From Halanaerobium saccharolyticum (GTDB taxonomy: Bacteria; Bacillota; Halanaerobiia; Halanaerobiales; Halanaerobiaceae), in assembly GCF_003259895.1 (NCBI RefSeq), contig NZ_QLME01000001.1, positions 297,834-361,833 of the forward strand: 64,000 nt of DNA, written 5' to 3'. The translations under genes and the position numbers were made by a program. The first letter of the stretch is position 1, and every line of letters begins with the position of its first letter. Below the pieces are notes generated by a model. That model saw only the letters and a program-made list of their open reading frames with translations, was not told the DNA's origin and searched no databases. This document shows positions 10,593 through 20,119 of the stretch, one piece after another.

Positions 10593-12827
10593 CTATAAAT
10601 CACGATAAATATCAAGTATTTCTTCAATCTCCTCCAGGCTGACCTGATCTGCAGCAAAGAAATGCAGTCTATAAATCGGCCAGGGCTTAAAAAATCCTGC
10701 TTCTTCAATCTGCTCAGAGCTTAAAACCTCTGTCACAGCTTTTTTACCCAGCGGATCTGCAAGCCAGTCTTCCAGAGGGGTCTCAGCCGTTAAAGCTTTT
10801 AACCGCTGTCTGCTTTCAACCTGAATTTCTTCTGTAAATTTAATGTCACGGGAAGAAGCTCCAATCATAATTTTAAATTGATCAGCTTCTACAATCCAGC
10901 CTGCATCCGGATGATAATATGCTAAATCTTGATGATCAACTTCCAGCTCCAGCCATTGTTTTTCCCCTGCATCTAATTCGATTTTGCCGAAGGCTTTAAG
11001 TTCTTTTGGAGGCCGGTCCAGACCCGGATTATTCTGAGAAATATATAGTTGAACAATTTCTTTCCCTTTAAAAAGACCTGTATTTTCGATGAGAACTTTT
11101 ACTTTCAATTTTTCTCCAGCTTCCAGGTGATCAGGGGCTTCCAGAGCTCGATAGGCAAATTCTGTATAAGAAAGTCCGTAGCCAAAAGGAAAAAGCAGCT
11201 CCTGATTTTTCTTGTCATAATAACGATAACCGATATAAATACCTTCACCATAGCGAACAGTTCCACTGCTGCCCGGAAAATTGAGGTAGGAGGGATTATC
11301 TTCCAGCTGCAGGGGATAGCTCTCTGCCAGTTTTGCCGAGGGATTAACCTCACCGGCAATAATATCTGCCAGGGCTAAAGCTCCTGCCTGTCCCGGTAAA
11401 CCGGCTTCAATAACTGCAGAAACATTATCAATCCATTCCCGCAGATCAACAGCTGACCCATTATTTAAAACAACAATGATATTGGGATTAGCTGCCGCTA
11501 TTTCTTTAATCAGCTGGTTCTGTGCTTCCGGCAGCTGCATATCATCCCGGTCATAACCTTCTGCCTCTACTTTGTCCGGTAAGCCGGCATAAATAATTAC
11601 ATAATCTTTATTTTCTGCCTCTCTTAAAGCTTTTTCTTTTAAATTTTCATTTTCTTCTCTCTCTGCTTCAGAACTGTAGCCTGGAGTATAATGCAGCTTT
11701 AATTGCTCGGAAAACTTGTCTTCTAAAGCCTGGTAATGAGTATCCAGTCTGGTGGGATTAACCTGAGAACTCCCGATCCCCTGATAGCGAACTTCCTCTG
11801 CCAGCTCTCCGACAACCAGCAGTGATTCTTTTTCCTCCAGTTTTGCTTCAGTCAGGGGTAACAAATCACCCTGGTTTTTAAGCAGAATAATAGTCTCAGC
11901 TGCCACCTCTCTGGCTAACTGATGGTGTTCAGCAGCCGGAAGCTCATTTTTTTCTTTTGTAGTTGACTGAGCTTTTAAAATAAGATCTAAAATTCTGGTC
12001 ACTGACTCATCAACTTTCTCCTCTGCCAGCTCTCCCGCTTCAACTGCTTCTACAATTTTTTGGTCATTTACCGGATCCGGCCCGGGCATCTCAAGATCAA
12101 GCCCTGCCTTTAAGGCTTTTACTCTATTATGAACAGCCCACCAGTCAGAAACAATTAAATTATCATGTCCCCACTCATCTCTTAAAATATCTTTGAGCAG
12201 ATACTCGTTTTCTGTCGCAAAATCGCCATTGATCTGATTATAGGCGGCCATTATTGTCCAGGGATTAGCCTCCTTAACTACCTTTTCGAAGGCAGCCAGA
12301 TAAATTTCTCTTAAGGGTCTTTCATCTATCTGAGCATCAATAGAAAAACGCTTGTATTCCTGATTGTTTGCCGTATAGTGTTTGAGTGAAGTACCAATTC
12401 CATTTTTCTGAACAGTCCTGATAAATTTTACTGCCAGCCGGGCACTTAAAAATGGATCTTCCGAAAAATATTCAAAATTTCTACCCCCAAGTGGTGAACG
12501 CTTGATGTTAATTCCAGGACCTAAGAGTACATCAACTCCCAGTGCTTTAGCTTCTTCTGCCAGGGCTGCTGCAACTTTTTCGATAATAGCCAGATCCCAG
12601 CTTGCTGCCAGATTAACCGCAGTCGGAAAACAGGTAGCTTTTTTAGCCGGATCAGCATGATGACGGTCAGCAACATAGCGGACTCCATGTGGTCCGTCAA
12701 CCAGAAAAATCGAGGGAATATCAAGCCGCTCAACCGCTTCTGTCTGCCAGAAGTCTCCACCGGAAAGTAAGGACGCTTTTTCTTTTAAAGTTAGTTCTTT
12801 TAGAATTTTATCTATATTTTTTTCCAT
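10593..12827 (-). CDS. Glycoside hydrolase family 3 (beta-glucosidase type)
   Basis: 744 residues from the ATG at 12827, chosen because AAGGAGTG lies 6 bp upstream; an earlier in-frame start at 12851 lacks a site. The N-terminal TIM barrel carries SLKHYTANNQE (Lys149, His150) and the nucleophile Asp228 in IVSDWW. The second alpha/beta domain and the C-terminal fibronectin-III-like domain (KELKAFGKIELDAGE, then AGWIVEADQFKIMIGASS) follow, as in intracellular GH3 enzymes. It removes terminal beta-linked glucose, xylose or similar residues from imported oligosaccharides. No signal peptide. A CpG-centred palindrome (12879-12888) lies upstream. About 105 bp separate it from lacZ, with no clear terminator. 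The exact sugar is not determined by sequence alone. Confidence 0.92.
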   Translation of the reverse strand: MEKNIDKILKELTLKEKASLLSGGDFWQTEAVERLDIPSIFLVDGPHGVRYVADRHHADPAKKATCFPTAVNLAASWDLAIIEKVAAALAEEAKALGVDVLLGPGINIKRSPLGGRNFEYFSEDPFLSARLAVKFIRTVQKNGIGTSLKHYTANNQEYKRFSIDAQIDERPLREIYLAAFEKVVKEANPWTIMAAYNQINGDFATENEYLLKDILRDEWGHDNLIVSDWWAVHNRVKALKAGLDLEMPGPDPVNDQKIVEAVEAGELAEEKVDESVTRILDLILKAQSTTKEKNELPAAEHHQLAREVAAETIILLKNQGDLLPLTEAKLEEKESLLVVGELAEEVRYQGIGSSQVNPTRLDTHYQALEDKFSEQLKLHYTPGYSSEAEREENENLKEKALREAENKDYVIIYAGLPDKVEAEGYDRDDMQLPEAQNQLIKEIAAANPNIIVVLNNGSAVDLREWIDNVSAVIEAGLPGQAGALALADIIAGEVNPSAKLAESYPLQLEDNPSYLNFPGSSGTVRYGEGIYIGYRYYDKKNQELLFPFGYGLSYTEFAYRALEAPDHLEAGEKLKVKVLIENTGLFKGKEIVQLYISQNNPGLDRPPKELKAFGKIELDAGEKQWLELEVDHQDLAYYHPDAGWIVEADQFKIMIGASSRDIKFTEEIQVESRQRLKALTAETPLEDWLADPLGKKAVTEVLSSEQIEEAGFFKPWPIYRLHFFAADQVSLEEIEEILDIYRDL

Positions 12828-12878
12828 TTTTACACTCCTTCCTCTGATCACTACTCAATTAATCGTAATATTTTTTCG

Positions 12879-12888
12879 AAAGCGCTTT
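12879..12888. promoter_or_regulatory. CpG-centred palindrome AAAGCGCTTT (LacI/CcpA-type operator candidate)
   Basis: AAAGCGCTTT lies about 50 bp before the GH3 start and is followed by TTAA. The central CG and flanking A/T match the look of LacI-family or cre sites. A related AGCGCT core lies near 23272 before another binding-protein gene. Confidence 0.4.
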
Positions 12889-13003
12889 TAATCACTAATC
12901 TTATTATATGATATTTTTAACTTTTTATCATCTTTTGAGAGTCCTAATTATTAATTAATCAGTTTCCTTAATTAAATTATTACTATCTGATTAGATAATT
13001 AAA

Positions 13004-13034
13004 GCTCCAGCCTATTTTACTCTGCAGCTGAAGC
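13004..13034 (-). terminator. weak hairpin after the first CUT1 permease gene
   Basis: On the minus strand GCTTCAGC and GCTGGAGC can pair (one wobble) and are followed by TTTAATTAT, just past the stop at 13043. The long loop and short T run make it weak. Confidence 0.4.
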
Positions 13035-13042
13035 CATAATTC

Positions 13043-13876
13043 TTAGCCTTTTAAAGCACCCATTGTAATACCTGAAATAATATATTTCTGGAAATATAAG
13101 AAAATAATTATCAGAGGCACAGTTGACATTGTTGCAGCTGCCATAATGTGATGTAGAGGTATTCCAAACTGCTGGCCCTGCAGCTGAGCAATAGCCACCG
13201 GAACAGTATACATAATTGTTTTGTTGGTGACAATTAAAGGCCAGAAAAATAGGTTATAATTGTTCATAAAATAAATTGTTCCCAGTGCTGCCACTGCCGG
13301 TTTGATAACAGGTAAAATAATCTGAAAGAAAATCCTGAATTCTCCACAGCCATCTATCCGGGCTGCTTCGATTAAATCATCCGGAATTCCGTCAATATAC
13401 TGTTTGAGCATAAAGAGTCCAAAACCCTGAGCAGCAAATGGCAAAATCAGTGCCGGATAGGAGTTAATCCAGCCAACCTGGGCCATTAAAATATATAATG
13501 GAATTGCCAGCACCTGCATCGGAATCATCATCGTTGATAAAATTAGAGCAAAAAATAATTTTCTCCCCGGAGCTTCCCTGTATTTTGAGAGAGCATAACC
13601 ACCTGTTGCCGAAATAAAGACTCCAAAAAAAGTATACATAAAGGCAACAAAAAATGAATTAAAGAGGTTTCTGCCGTAAGGTAAAGTGTCAAACACATCT
13701 ACATAATTATTCCACATTATGCTATCCGGAAATAAACCGGGAGGATAGGCTGAGATTTCAGCCAGCGTTTTAAAGGACGAAGAAATCATCCAGAAAAAAG
13801 GGAATAAAGAGATGATAACTCCTGTGATCAGTAAAATATAAAACACAATTGTTGTTATATTATCTTTTTTAAACAT
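13043..13876 (-). CDS. Carbohydrate ABC transporter permease, MalG type (system 1)
   Basis: A 277-residue inner-membrane subunit with six predicted helices. The first is IVFYILLITGVIISLFPFFWM. The EAA loop that docks the ATPase reads DDLIEAARIDGCGEFRIFFQIILPVIKPA (about 155-185), and the protein ends in ISGITMGALKG, the common end of MalG-like proteins. Its ribosome site GGAGGGAATTTAA lies inside the last codons of the MalF-type gene, only 3 bp away, so the pair is coupled. It forms a heterodimeric channel for an oligosaccharide supplied by the binding protein at 14855. No ATPase gene is present, so a shared MsmK/MsmX-type ATPase elsewhere is likely. Confidence 0.93.
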   Translation of the reverse strand: MFKKDNITTIVFYILLITGVIISLFPFFWMISSSFKTLAEISAYPPGLFPDSIMWNNYVDVFDTLPYGRNLFNSFFVAFMYTFFGVFISATGGYALSKYREAPGRKLFFALILSTMMIPMQVLAIPLYILMAQVGWINSYPALILPFAAQGFGLFMLKQYIDGIPDDLIEAARIDGCGEFRIFFQIILPVIKPAVAALGTIYFMNNYNLFFWPLIVTNKTIMYTVPVAIAQLQGQQFGIPLHHIMAAATMSTVPLIIIFLYFQKYIISGITMGALKG

Positions 13877-13879
13877 TAC

Positions 13880-14770
13880 TTAAATTCCCTCCTCGCCAGA
13901 ACCAATTTTAATCTGAAAATATGAAGCTACAAAAATAATAGCAAATAATACATAGGATAAAGCTGAAGCATAGCCCATTCTAAACTGCTGAAAACCAGAA
14001 TTATATAAATACTGGACAACAGATAAAGAAGACTGCATTGGTCCTCCACCGGTCATAATGTAGGGCTCGGTAAAGATCTGGAAGGAGCCAATTGTTGATA
14101 AGATAAAAGTAAATAGTATAATTGGACGCATCATGGGAACCGTAATATAGAAAAATTTCTGTAAGGTGCTTCCCCCATCTATCTCTGCGGCTTCATATAA
14201 ATCTTCAGGTATGTTCTGCAGCCCGGCCAGCATAATAATTGTATTGTAACCAACCCAGCGCCAGGTAAGCACGATCACTATTGAAATTTTAGACCAGGTA
14301 GTACTTGTCAAAAATCTTATTTTGTCAAAGCCAATACTTTCAATAAAAAAGTTAACCAGACCAAAACTTCCATCTAATAAAATTGTAAAAATAACGCCGA
14401 CTACAACTGTAGAAGTAACAAAAGGCATAAAATAACCGACTCTAAAATATTTTAAAAATTTAACCTCTTTTTTATTAAGCATAACTGCTAAAATCAGGGC
14501 AAAACCCAAAATTAAAGGTGTGCTTGTCAGCCACATAAAAGTAGTATTATATAAGGCAGTGTGGAAAGTTGAATCGGTCAGTATCCGGCTGTAATTTTTT
14601 AATCCAGTAAAAGTAGCCTCCCCCAGACCTCCCCAACGATGTAAACTCATATAAAAAGAAAAAAGAATTGGAAATAGCATAAAGACAGAAAAAAATAAAA
14701 GAAAAGGTACTAAAAAATAATAAAAATGCCGATTCTCCTTCATCTCCTGCCAGGTATCTTTAATTTTCAA
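13880..14770 (-). CDS. Carbohydrate ABC transporter permease, MalF type (system 1)
   Basis: 296 residues, six hydrophobic helices beginning with FYYFLVPFLLFFSVFMLFPILFSFYMSLHRW. The EAA motif reads EDLYEAAEIDGGSTLQKFFYITVPMMRP, followed by the MalF-like IMTGGGPMQSS stretch. It pairs with the MalG-type permease downstream. The start is TTG at 14770 behind AAAGGATGGTG. A GC-rich hairpin (14796-14818) separates it from the binding-protein gene and may lower permease expression relative to the binding protein. Family assignment is secure, substrate unknown. Confidence 0.93.
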   Translation of the reverse strand: MKIKDTWQEMKENRHFYYFLVPFLLFFSVFMLFPILFSFYMSLHRWGGLGEATFTGLKNYSRILTDSTFHTALYNTTFMWLTSTPLILGFALILAVMLNKKEVKFLKYFRVGYFMPFVTSTVVVGVIFTILLDGSFGLVNFFIESIGFDKIRFLTSTTWSKISIVIVLTWRWVGYNTIIMLAGLQNIPEDLYEAAEIDGGSTLQKFFYITVPMMRPIILFTFILSTIGSFQIFTEPYIMTGGGPMQSSLSVVQYLYNSGFQQFRMGYASALSYVLFAIIFVASYFQIKIGSGEEGI

Positions 14771-14795
14771 TGATTATTCACCATCCTTTTAATAA

Positions 14796-14818
14796 AGCAG
14801 GGCCAAATTGACCCTGCT
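14796..14818 (-). terminator. hairpin between binding-protein and permease genes (system 1)
   Basis: AGCAGGG and CCCTGCT pair around a short loop, followed on the minus strand by TTTATTAAAA. Position suggests partial termination or 3'-end protection of the binding-protein mRNA. Confidence 0.6.
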
Positions 14819-14854
14819 CTATAATTACTTATTTATCTTCAATCTGTTATCTAG

Positions 14855-16117
14855 TTATTCCATTAAATCTTCAATTGAGTCTTGTGCTTCTTCCAATCCT
14901 TTTTCCAGACTTACATTATCAGTTAAAATTCTGGTTAACTGCAGGTTAACTGGAGCACCTTCAGCACCAAAAGCCTGGGTAGAATAAGGAGTGGCATTCC
15001 AGGTAGCTAACTCTTTCTCACTGATTTCTGCAAGTTTGTTCCATACCTGCTGTCCACCAAAGAACTCTACTTCTTTGTTAAATGCTTCTGATTCGAAGAT
15101 AGGTCTATAAGCGGGCATTACTCCAGCATCCTGGAATAAGAATTCTGTACCTTCTTCAGTAGCTAATACATATTTAGCAAAGTCAACAGCAAGTTCTACA
15201 TTTTCTGAATTTGAAGGAACAACCATTGCTGTTCCACCCATTGAACCTGTTGCTTTAGGAGTGAAGTTAGGAGCCTGCATAACTCTCCAGTTACCTGAAG
15301 TTTCAGGTGCGATTTCGGTAATATTACCAATAAACCAGCCACCTGCAAGTATAGTTGCTACATCACCATTCTGAATAGCAGCATTCCAGGGAGTTGTCCA
15401 TGGAGTTGCTTCTAATCCAATACCCGAGTCTGTAATTTCCTGCATAACTTCTATAACTTTATAGTTGATAGAAAGCTTATCTACAATTGGATCACCCTGT
15501 TTGTCAAAGAAGTTACCTCCTGCTGCTCTTAAAGCAGGTTCAAAGTTCCAGTTTCCTAACTCATAGTGAGTTGTAGGCCAGGGCAGCATTTTAGTTCCTG
15601 TCTCTTCCATAATTGTTTTACCAGCTTCAATATAGTCTTCCCAGGTTTCAATACTTTCTGGATCTACTCCAGCTTCTTCGAAAATATCTTTCCGATAAAA
15701 CATTGTGTAAGGACCAATATCTGCAGGAATACCATATGTGGTATCTTTGTATCTCGCCCCTGCATAAGCTGCTGCTGTAAACTGATCAGCCATTGGATCA
15801 ACATATTCGGAAATATCTGTCAGTCCACCGAGTTCAGCAAAACTGGCAATATGTGTACCTAAGTTTACAGTTGCTAGATCTGGTCCACCACTACCAGCTG
15901 ACATTGCAGCCTGCAGTCTTGGAACCATATCTCCCCAACCAATCAATTCAATATTAATTGTGTGCTCAGGATTGTCTTCTTCATAGCGATCAGCAAGTTT
16001 TTCTAAGGTGTCAGGATATACTCCCCAGCCCCAGACAGTTATTTCTTCTGCAGCTGCACCCATTGTCAGTGATAAAGCAAAAATCAACGTTAAAGTTATT
16101 ACTAAAGTTTTTTTCAA
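14855..16117 (-). CDS. Extracellular solute-binding protein family 1 (CUT1 system 1)
   Basis: A 420-residue secreted binding protein with signal peptide about residues 1-23 (KKTLVITLTLIFALSLTMGAAAEE). The mature sequence begins ITVWGWGVYPDTLEKLADRYEE and contains YGIPADIGPYTMFYRKDIFEEAGVDPESIETWEDY and GDVATILAGGWFIGNI, typical of family-1 (MalE-like) proteins. It captures an oligosaccharide and hands it to the two permeases downstream. The start is TTG at 16117 behind AGGAGGGAATTATT. Its 5' region carries a good promoter (16289-16317), a 34-bp palindrome and a LacI-type operator, so it is probably the first gene of a LacI-controlled operon. Confidence 0.93.
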   Translation of the reverse strand: MKKTLVITLTLIFALSLTMGAAAEEITVWGWGVYPDTLEKLADRYEEDNPEHTINIELIGWGDMVPRLQAAMSAGSGGPDLATVNLGTHIASFAELGGLTDISEYVDPMADQFTAAAYAGARYKDTTYGIPADIGPYTMFYRKDIFEEAGVDPESIETWEDYIEAGKTIMEETGTKMLPWPTTHYELGNWNFEPALRAAGGNFFDKQGDPIVDKLSINYKVIEVMQEITDSGIGLEATPWTTPWNAAIQNGDVATILAGGWFIGNITEIAPETSGNWRVMQAPNFTPKATGSMGGTAMVVPSNSENVELAVDFAKYVLATEEGTEFLFQDAGVMPAYRPIFESEAFNKEVEFFGGQQVWNKLAEISEKELATWNATPYSTQAFGAEGAPVNLQLTRILTDNVSLEKGLEEAQDSIEDLME

Positions 16118-16202
16118 AATAATTCCCTCCTGATATTTTTATTTTTTTCAAATCAACAGACTCAGTAGAGCTAGACTTCACCTCCCCTTAAAAGGATATA
16201 AT

Positions 16203-16215
16203 TCAAACGTTTTAA
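16203..16215. promoter_or_regulatory. putative LacI-family operator before the system 1 binding protein
   Basis: TCAAACGTTTTAA, the same AAACGTTTTAA core as the site in front of the LacI-type gene. It lies about 65-75 bp downstream of the predicted transcription start, a roadblock position. Confidence 0.55.
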
Positions 16216-16230
16216 TAATATTAAATTTTT

Positions 16231-16264
16231 CTTATTTAAGACCTTTTAAAAGGTTTTAAATAAG
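16231..16264. promoter_or_regulatory. 34-bp near-perfect palindrome in the leader of system 1
   Basis: The arms CTTATTTAAGACCTTTT and AAAAGGTTTTAAATAAG match except at one symmetric position pair. No T run follows in the direction of transcription, so it is not a normal terminator; it could be an operator or an mRNA hairpin. Confidence 0.5.
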
Positions 16265-16288
16265 TTTAAAAAAATATCTTACAAATAT

Positions 16289-16317
16289 AGTTTAGCATAA
16301 ATTATTAGACTTTTCAA
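16289..16317 (-). promoter_or_regulatory. putative sigma-A promoter of the system 1 operon
   Basis: On the minus strand TTGAAA (16312-16317), a 17-bp spacer and TAAACT (16289-16294) with an extended TGC before the -10 box. The start of transcription would fall near 16282. Confidence 0.65.
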
Positions 16318-16347
16318 TAATATTCTCAAAATTATGATTAAGAGATA

Positions 16348-16400
16348 ATAAAACCTCTTAAAAATTAGGTAAGTAACCCTAATACTCTAAGAGGTTTTAT
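16348..16400 (-). terminator. Rho-independent terminator after the GH43 gene
   Basis: A perfect 13-bp stem (ATAAAACCTCTTA with its complement) encloses a second 6-bp stem (ATTAGG/CCTAAT). On the minus strand it ends GGTTTTATTATC just past the GH43 stop at 16416. Confidence 0.8.
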
Positions 16401-16415
16401 AAGGGAGGCTAAAAT

Positions 16416-17423
16416 TTATTGATTGGGATATGGTTGTTTTTCTCTGCTGGGTCCATCAACTTTAAGTTTTCCAGCTTCAAAATAGGCACGATCAAGATTA
16501 ACATTTCTGTTACCACCCGGAAAATCCGGATAGGTGTGAGTATGATAAACTATATACAGTCTTTCTCCATTTTTAGAGTGGATAAAACTATTGTGACCCG
16601 GGCCAGAAATTCCTCGATCCAGATCTTTTTCCAGAATCGGATTTTCAGCTGCCTTAGTCCAGGGTCCCAGAGGATTATCAGCGGTCGCATAACCAATCGA
16701 GTAATCTGAAGAACTGTAAACATTGGCCGAATATGTCAGATAATATTTGTTTTTATGTTTTAATACATAGGGTCCTTCATTCCACTGCCAGTCATTTTCA
16801 AGTCCTTCCCATTCCTGACTGGGTTCTAAGATTTTTTTAGGCTCACCTTTAAGTGATTTAAAATCATCACTCATCTTCTGGACATAAATCTGACTCATAT
16901 GGATACCATCTACAATATTTTCCGAGCAATCTTTAACATAATATAGATATTTCTTGTCATCCTCAATAAATATATGTCCATCAATAAATGACATCTCCCT
17001 CTCAAAAAGTGGTGCCGCTATATTGATAAATGGTCCCAGAGGATTATCGGCTTTTGCTACTGCAATTTTAAGGTGGCCATCCCTATCTCTGGCACTATAA
17101 GTCATATAAAACTGCTCATTATATTCAATGACTTCCGGAGCCCAAAAATCTCCCTCACCCCAGCGGTTTTCAGGATTGGAAGAATCAAGAGCAAGCCCCT
17201 TTTCTTCCCAGTCAACTAAATCATTTGACTCCCAGACCTTAAAACCTAGCCCGGGCATCGAGGTAGCATAAAGATAATAAGTATCATCAACCAGAATAAC
17301 AAAAGGATCTCCAATGTCAGTTATATCTCCAACCGGATTTGTATATTTCATTTCTTCCGCTCCCCCCGGATTAACTATTAAGATTAGAATTAGTATTGTT
17401 AATAAGAATATCTTTTTAATCAT
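16416..17423 (-). CDS. Glycoside hydrolase family 43, secreted
   Basis: 335 residues with an N-terminal signal peptide (KKIFLLTILILILIVNPGGA). The five-bladed propeller landmarks of GH43 are present: the base region DITDIGDPFVI (Asp39), WAPEVIEYNEQFYMTYSA, the aspartate in FIDGHIFIEDD, the acid glutamate in WNEGPYVLKHKNKYYLTYSA, and GISGPGHNSF near the end. It likely cleaves arabinofuranosyl or xylosyl linkages outside the cell. It overlaps the GH2 gene upstream by 8 bp, so export of an exo- or endo-acting enzyme is coupled to a cytoplasmic partner. At about 310 mature residues it is a minimal GH43 without a carbohydrate-binding module. Arabinanase versus arabinofuranosidase/xylosidase cannot be decided here. 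Confidence 0.9.
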   Translation of the reverse strand: MIKKIFLLTILILILIVNPGGAEEMKYTNPVGDITDIGDPFVILVDDTYYLYATSMPGLGFKVWESNDLVDWEEKGLALDSSNPENRWGEGDFWAPEVIEYNEQFYMTYSARDRDGHLKIAVAKADNPLGPFINIAAPLFEREMSFIDGHIFIEDDKKYLYYVKDCSENIVDGIHMSQIYVQKMSDDFKSLKGEPKKILEPSQEWEGLENDWQWNEGPYVLKHKNKYYLTYSANVYSSSDYSIGYATADNPLGPWTKAAENPILEKDLDRGISGPGHNSFIHSKNGERLYIVYHTHTYPDFPGGNRNVNLDRAYFEAGKLKVDGPSREKQPYPNQ

Positions 17424-20106
17424 GCTGACCAGCCGCAGCTAAATCTCTGACCAGGGAATCAAATAAGAAATCAGCCTGAACTTTATTCCCATAATTCTCA
17501 ATTACTTTGAAAGTGTTGACCAGGATTTTCCCCTGCCCGGACTCGATTTCAACCAGTGAAAGTGCAAAATCACCAAGCCAGCCCTTAAAAACACCGGCCT
17601 TAACATTATAACTGCCGAGATCAGAAATGTTCTTTAGATAATATTCGGGATAAATGAAATCAAGCTCCCAGTCAGTAATTCTATTAAAGGGGAGTCCCGG
17701 ATAATCTGCTGCAGCAAAAAAGTTAAAAGAAGCAGCTTTATCCCAGCTTTCCCCGGCTGGCTGGTTAATGAAGTTTAAATGATTTTTCTCTGCTATTTCT
17801 GAACCCGCCTCTGCCAGAAATAATAGTCTGGCTCCCTTTTTAACGGCTTCTTTTATTTCCTGATCCAGATAATCACTAACTATTAAGCCCTGCTTTCCGG
17901 GGCTTGCTTCACTTCTTAATTTATAGCCCCTCTTAACTAAATTATCTCTAAATTCCGGCTTCTTAACTCTTAAATCAAGCTCAATTTTATTTCTTAACTT
18001 TTCCGATTTCTGCAGGCCGGGATATAATCTGATTTCTGCCTTATCCAGAACAGGCTTTTCGTTTTTTCCATTTAAATACAATTTTAATTTAAGCTCTCTG
18101 CTTTGAGCTTTATTAACTTCGACCAGCTCAATTAATTTTTCCCCCAATTTGAGTTGAGAACTGCCACTAACGTTGATTTCACCGACTTTTATTTCTCTGC
18201 CTTTATCAATTTGATAGAATAATTCTCCCTCAATTTTAGTTAAAGTATTATTGATAATCAGTGGTTCAATTCTCAATTTTTCTCCTGCATAAAGATTTCT
18301 TTTTTTAAGATTGAGACTGAGCAAAACTGCCTGGTTATAACTCAGTTCATAATCAAAGTTGGGTTTTTCTTCTCTAAAGAAATCTAAAAAACCATTTGTT
18401 TCCCACTCAATATCACTCAATTCTGTAACAACATATCCACCAATTTCTTCTCTTTTTCTTATTTCTTCAATTAAAAATTTCATCCCTTCTGACTCTCTTT
18501 TTTGTGTTGCCAGAGCCAGATCATCAAGGCTGGAAAAGATTTTATCAAGTTGATATTTTTCGAAATTAATTTCTGCTGTAACAGGGACTTTAAATTCTTC
18601 GTCAAATAATTTAGAACTATTATTATACCACTGCGGTATTTTTTGGTAACGATCTTTAATTTTAGAAGGTTCGGGCAGCCCCCACATTCCAAATTCGGAA
18701 AGCACTTTGATTTCATCATTGTGATACTCAGGGTTAACATAATTTTTTTCAGGATTTCCAACCACATAATTATCCAGATCATCCTGCCAGCTTGAAGCAT
18801 CTTCGGGCACAGCAAAATAGCGGTGGATATCATTAATATCGGTTTTTACATGAGCCCAGCCAGAGTTATCACAGATCGGACGAGTTGGATCTAACTTTTT
18901 CGCATAATCGTAAAATTCAGCCAACCACTGCTGTTTTGCTTCATCCTCTGCCAGATCCCATTCTAATCCCCACTCTTCATTATAAATACTCCAGATAATA
19001 ATTGAAGGATGCTTTTTATCCCTTTTTATCATTTCCGTATATTCATCTTTAAATAAATTTCGGGCTTCTTTTGTCCACTTTGCATAATTAGGTGGTTCTT
19101 CCCAGATTAAAAGTCCCATTCTATCTGCTGCCTCTAAATAGTCGGGGTCTGCAATTTTTATATGTTTTCGCAGCAGATTAAAGCCAAGTTCTTTAACCTT
19201 TTTTATTTCTGCTTCAATCTGCTCATAATTATCCAGTTTATAGCGAGAGTGAGTCCAGAACGCCTGATCAAGTGCTCCTCTAATATATAGCGGCTGATCA
19301 TTTAAATAAAACTTATCCCCTCTAATTTCAATTTTCCTGAAGGCAAAATAATCTCTGTGCTGATCTATTATTTTGGCTCCTTCTTTTAAAGTAATCTTGA
19401 AATCATATAAAGATGGAGATTCTGGTGACCAGCTCTGGATTTCCTCGAGTTGAAATTTCAGATCATCTTTTAAAGCAAAAGTCTTTTCTCTAATTTTATT
19501 AGATTTATTTTCAGGTGAAAAGATTTCGACTTCCAACATTGGGCTCTGCAGCTCTGTCAAATTATCTACTTCTGCTTTAAATTTCACAATTTTTTGCTTA
19601 TAATCTGTCTGATATTCTACATTTTTTATAAAAGATTGCGGTGCTTCTATCAGCTCAACATCCTGCCAGATTCCACTGACCCGGCTGTACCAGCTCCCCT
19701 GTTTCCCATGGGGTATCTCATCATTATCCTCGGGGTCATGGACTTTTAAGTGGATCATATTTTGCCCAGTTAATAAATCATCTGTCAGCTCAAAGCTAAA
19801 AGGAGTATAGCCACCGGTATGAGAACCAATATAGCTGCCATTACAATAAAGCTCTGCCTGATAATCTACTGCTTTAAATTCGATAAAATATCTTTTGTTT
19901 TCTTCTTTTTCTAATTTGAAATTCTTATTATACCAGGCATAACCACAGTAGCTATAGAGCTCCTGACTGTAGCTCTGCCAGGCTGCAGGTACAGTTGCTT
20001 TTTTTGATTTGAATTGATGGGAGTACCATTCTTCTTGCTCCCCAACATTATTTTTATCTTTTTTGAAAAACCATTCTCCATTTAAATTTATTATATTTTT
20101 TTTCAT
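17416..20106 (-). CDS. Glycoside hydrolase family 2, 896 residues
   Basis: A cytoplasmic GH2 enzyme (beta-galactosidase/glucuronidase/mannosidase superfamily). The sugar-binding jelly roll covers about 1-160 (LNGEWFF, SYIGSHTGGYTPFSF), an Ig-like domain follows, and the TIM barrel spans about 265-570. The acid/base is Glu377 in IWSIYNEEWG and the nucleophile Glu471 in VLSEFGMWG. About 300 further residues (from about 590) form extra beta domains not seen in the smaller GH2 at 24608. The start follows ATGGAGGTTTAATA. It is in one run with the GH43 gene and the system 2 permeases (14 bp away). Substrate specificity is open. Confidence 0.9.
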   Translation of the reverse strand: MKKNIINLNGEWFFKKDKNNVGEQEEWYSHQFKSKKATVPAAWQSYSQELYSYCGYAWYNKNFKLEKEENKRYFIEFKAVDYQAELYCNGSYIGSHTGGYTPFSFELTDDLLTGQNMIHLKVHDPEDNDEIPHGKQGSWYSRVSGIWQDVELIEAPQSFIKNVEYQTDYKQKIVKFKAEVDNLTELQSPMLEVEIFSPENKSNKIREKTFALKDDLKFQLEEIQSWSPESPSLYDFKITLKEGAKIIDQHRDYFAFRKIEIRGDKFYLNDQPLYIRGALDQAFWTHSRYKLDNYEQIEAEIKKVKELGFNLLRKHIKIADPDYLEAADRMGLLIWEEPPNYAKWTKEARNLFKDEYTEMIKRDKKHPSIIIWSIYNEEWGLEWDLAEDEAKQQWLAEFYDYAKKLDPTRPICDNSGWAHVKTDINDIHRYFAVPEDASSWQDDLDNYVVGNPEKNYVNPEYHNDEIKVLSEFGMWGLPEPSKIKDRYQKIPQWYNNSSKLFDEEFKVPVTAEINFEKYQLDKIFSSLDDLALATQKRESEGMKFLIEEIRKREEIGGYVVTELSDIEWETNGFLDFFREEKPNFDYELSYNQAVLLSLNLKKRNLYAGEKLRIEPLIINNTLTKIEGELFYQIDKGREIKVGEINVSGSSQLKLGEKLIELVEVNKAQSRELKLKLYLNGKNEKPVLDKAEIRLYPGLQKSEKLRNKIELDLRVKKPEFRDNLVKRGYKLRSEASPGKQGLIVSDYLDQEIKEAVKKGARLLFLAEAGSEIAEKNHLNFINQPAGESWDKAASFNFFAAADYPGLPFNRITDWELDFIYPEYYLKNISDLGSYNVKAGVFKGWLGDFALSLVEIESGQGKILVNTFKVIENYGNKVQADFLFDSLVRDLAAAGQHD

Positions 20107-20119
20107 TATTAAACCTCCA

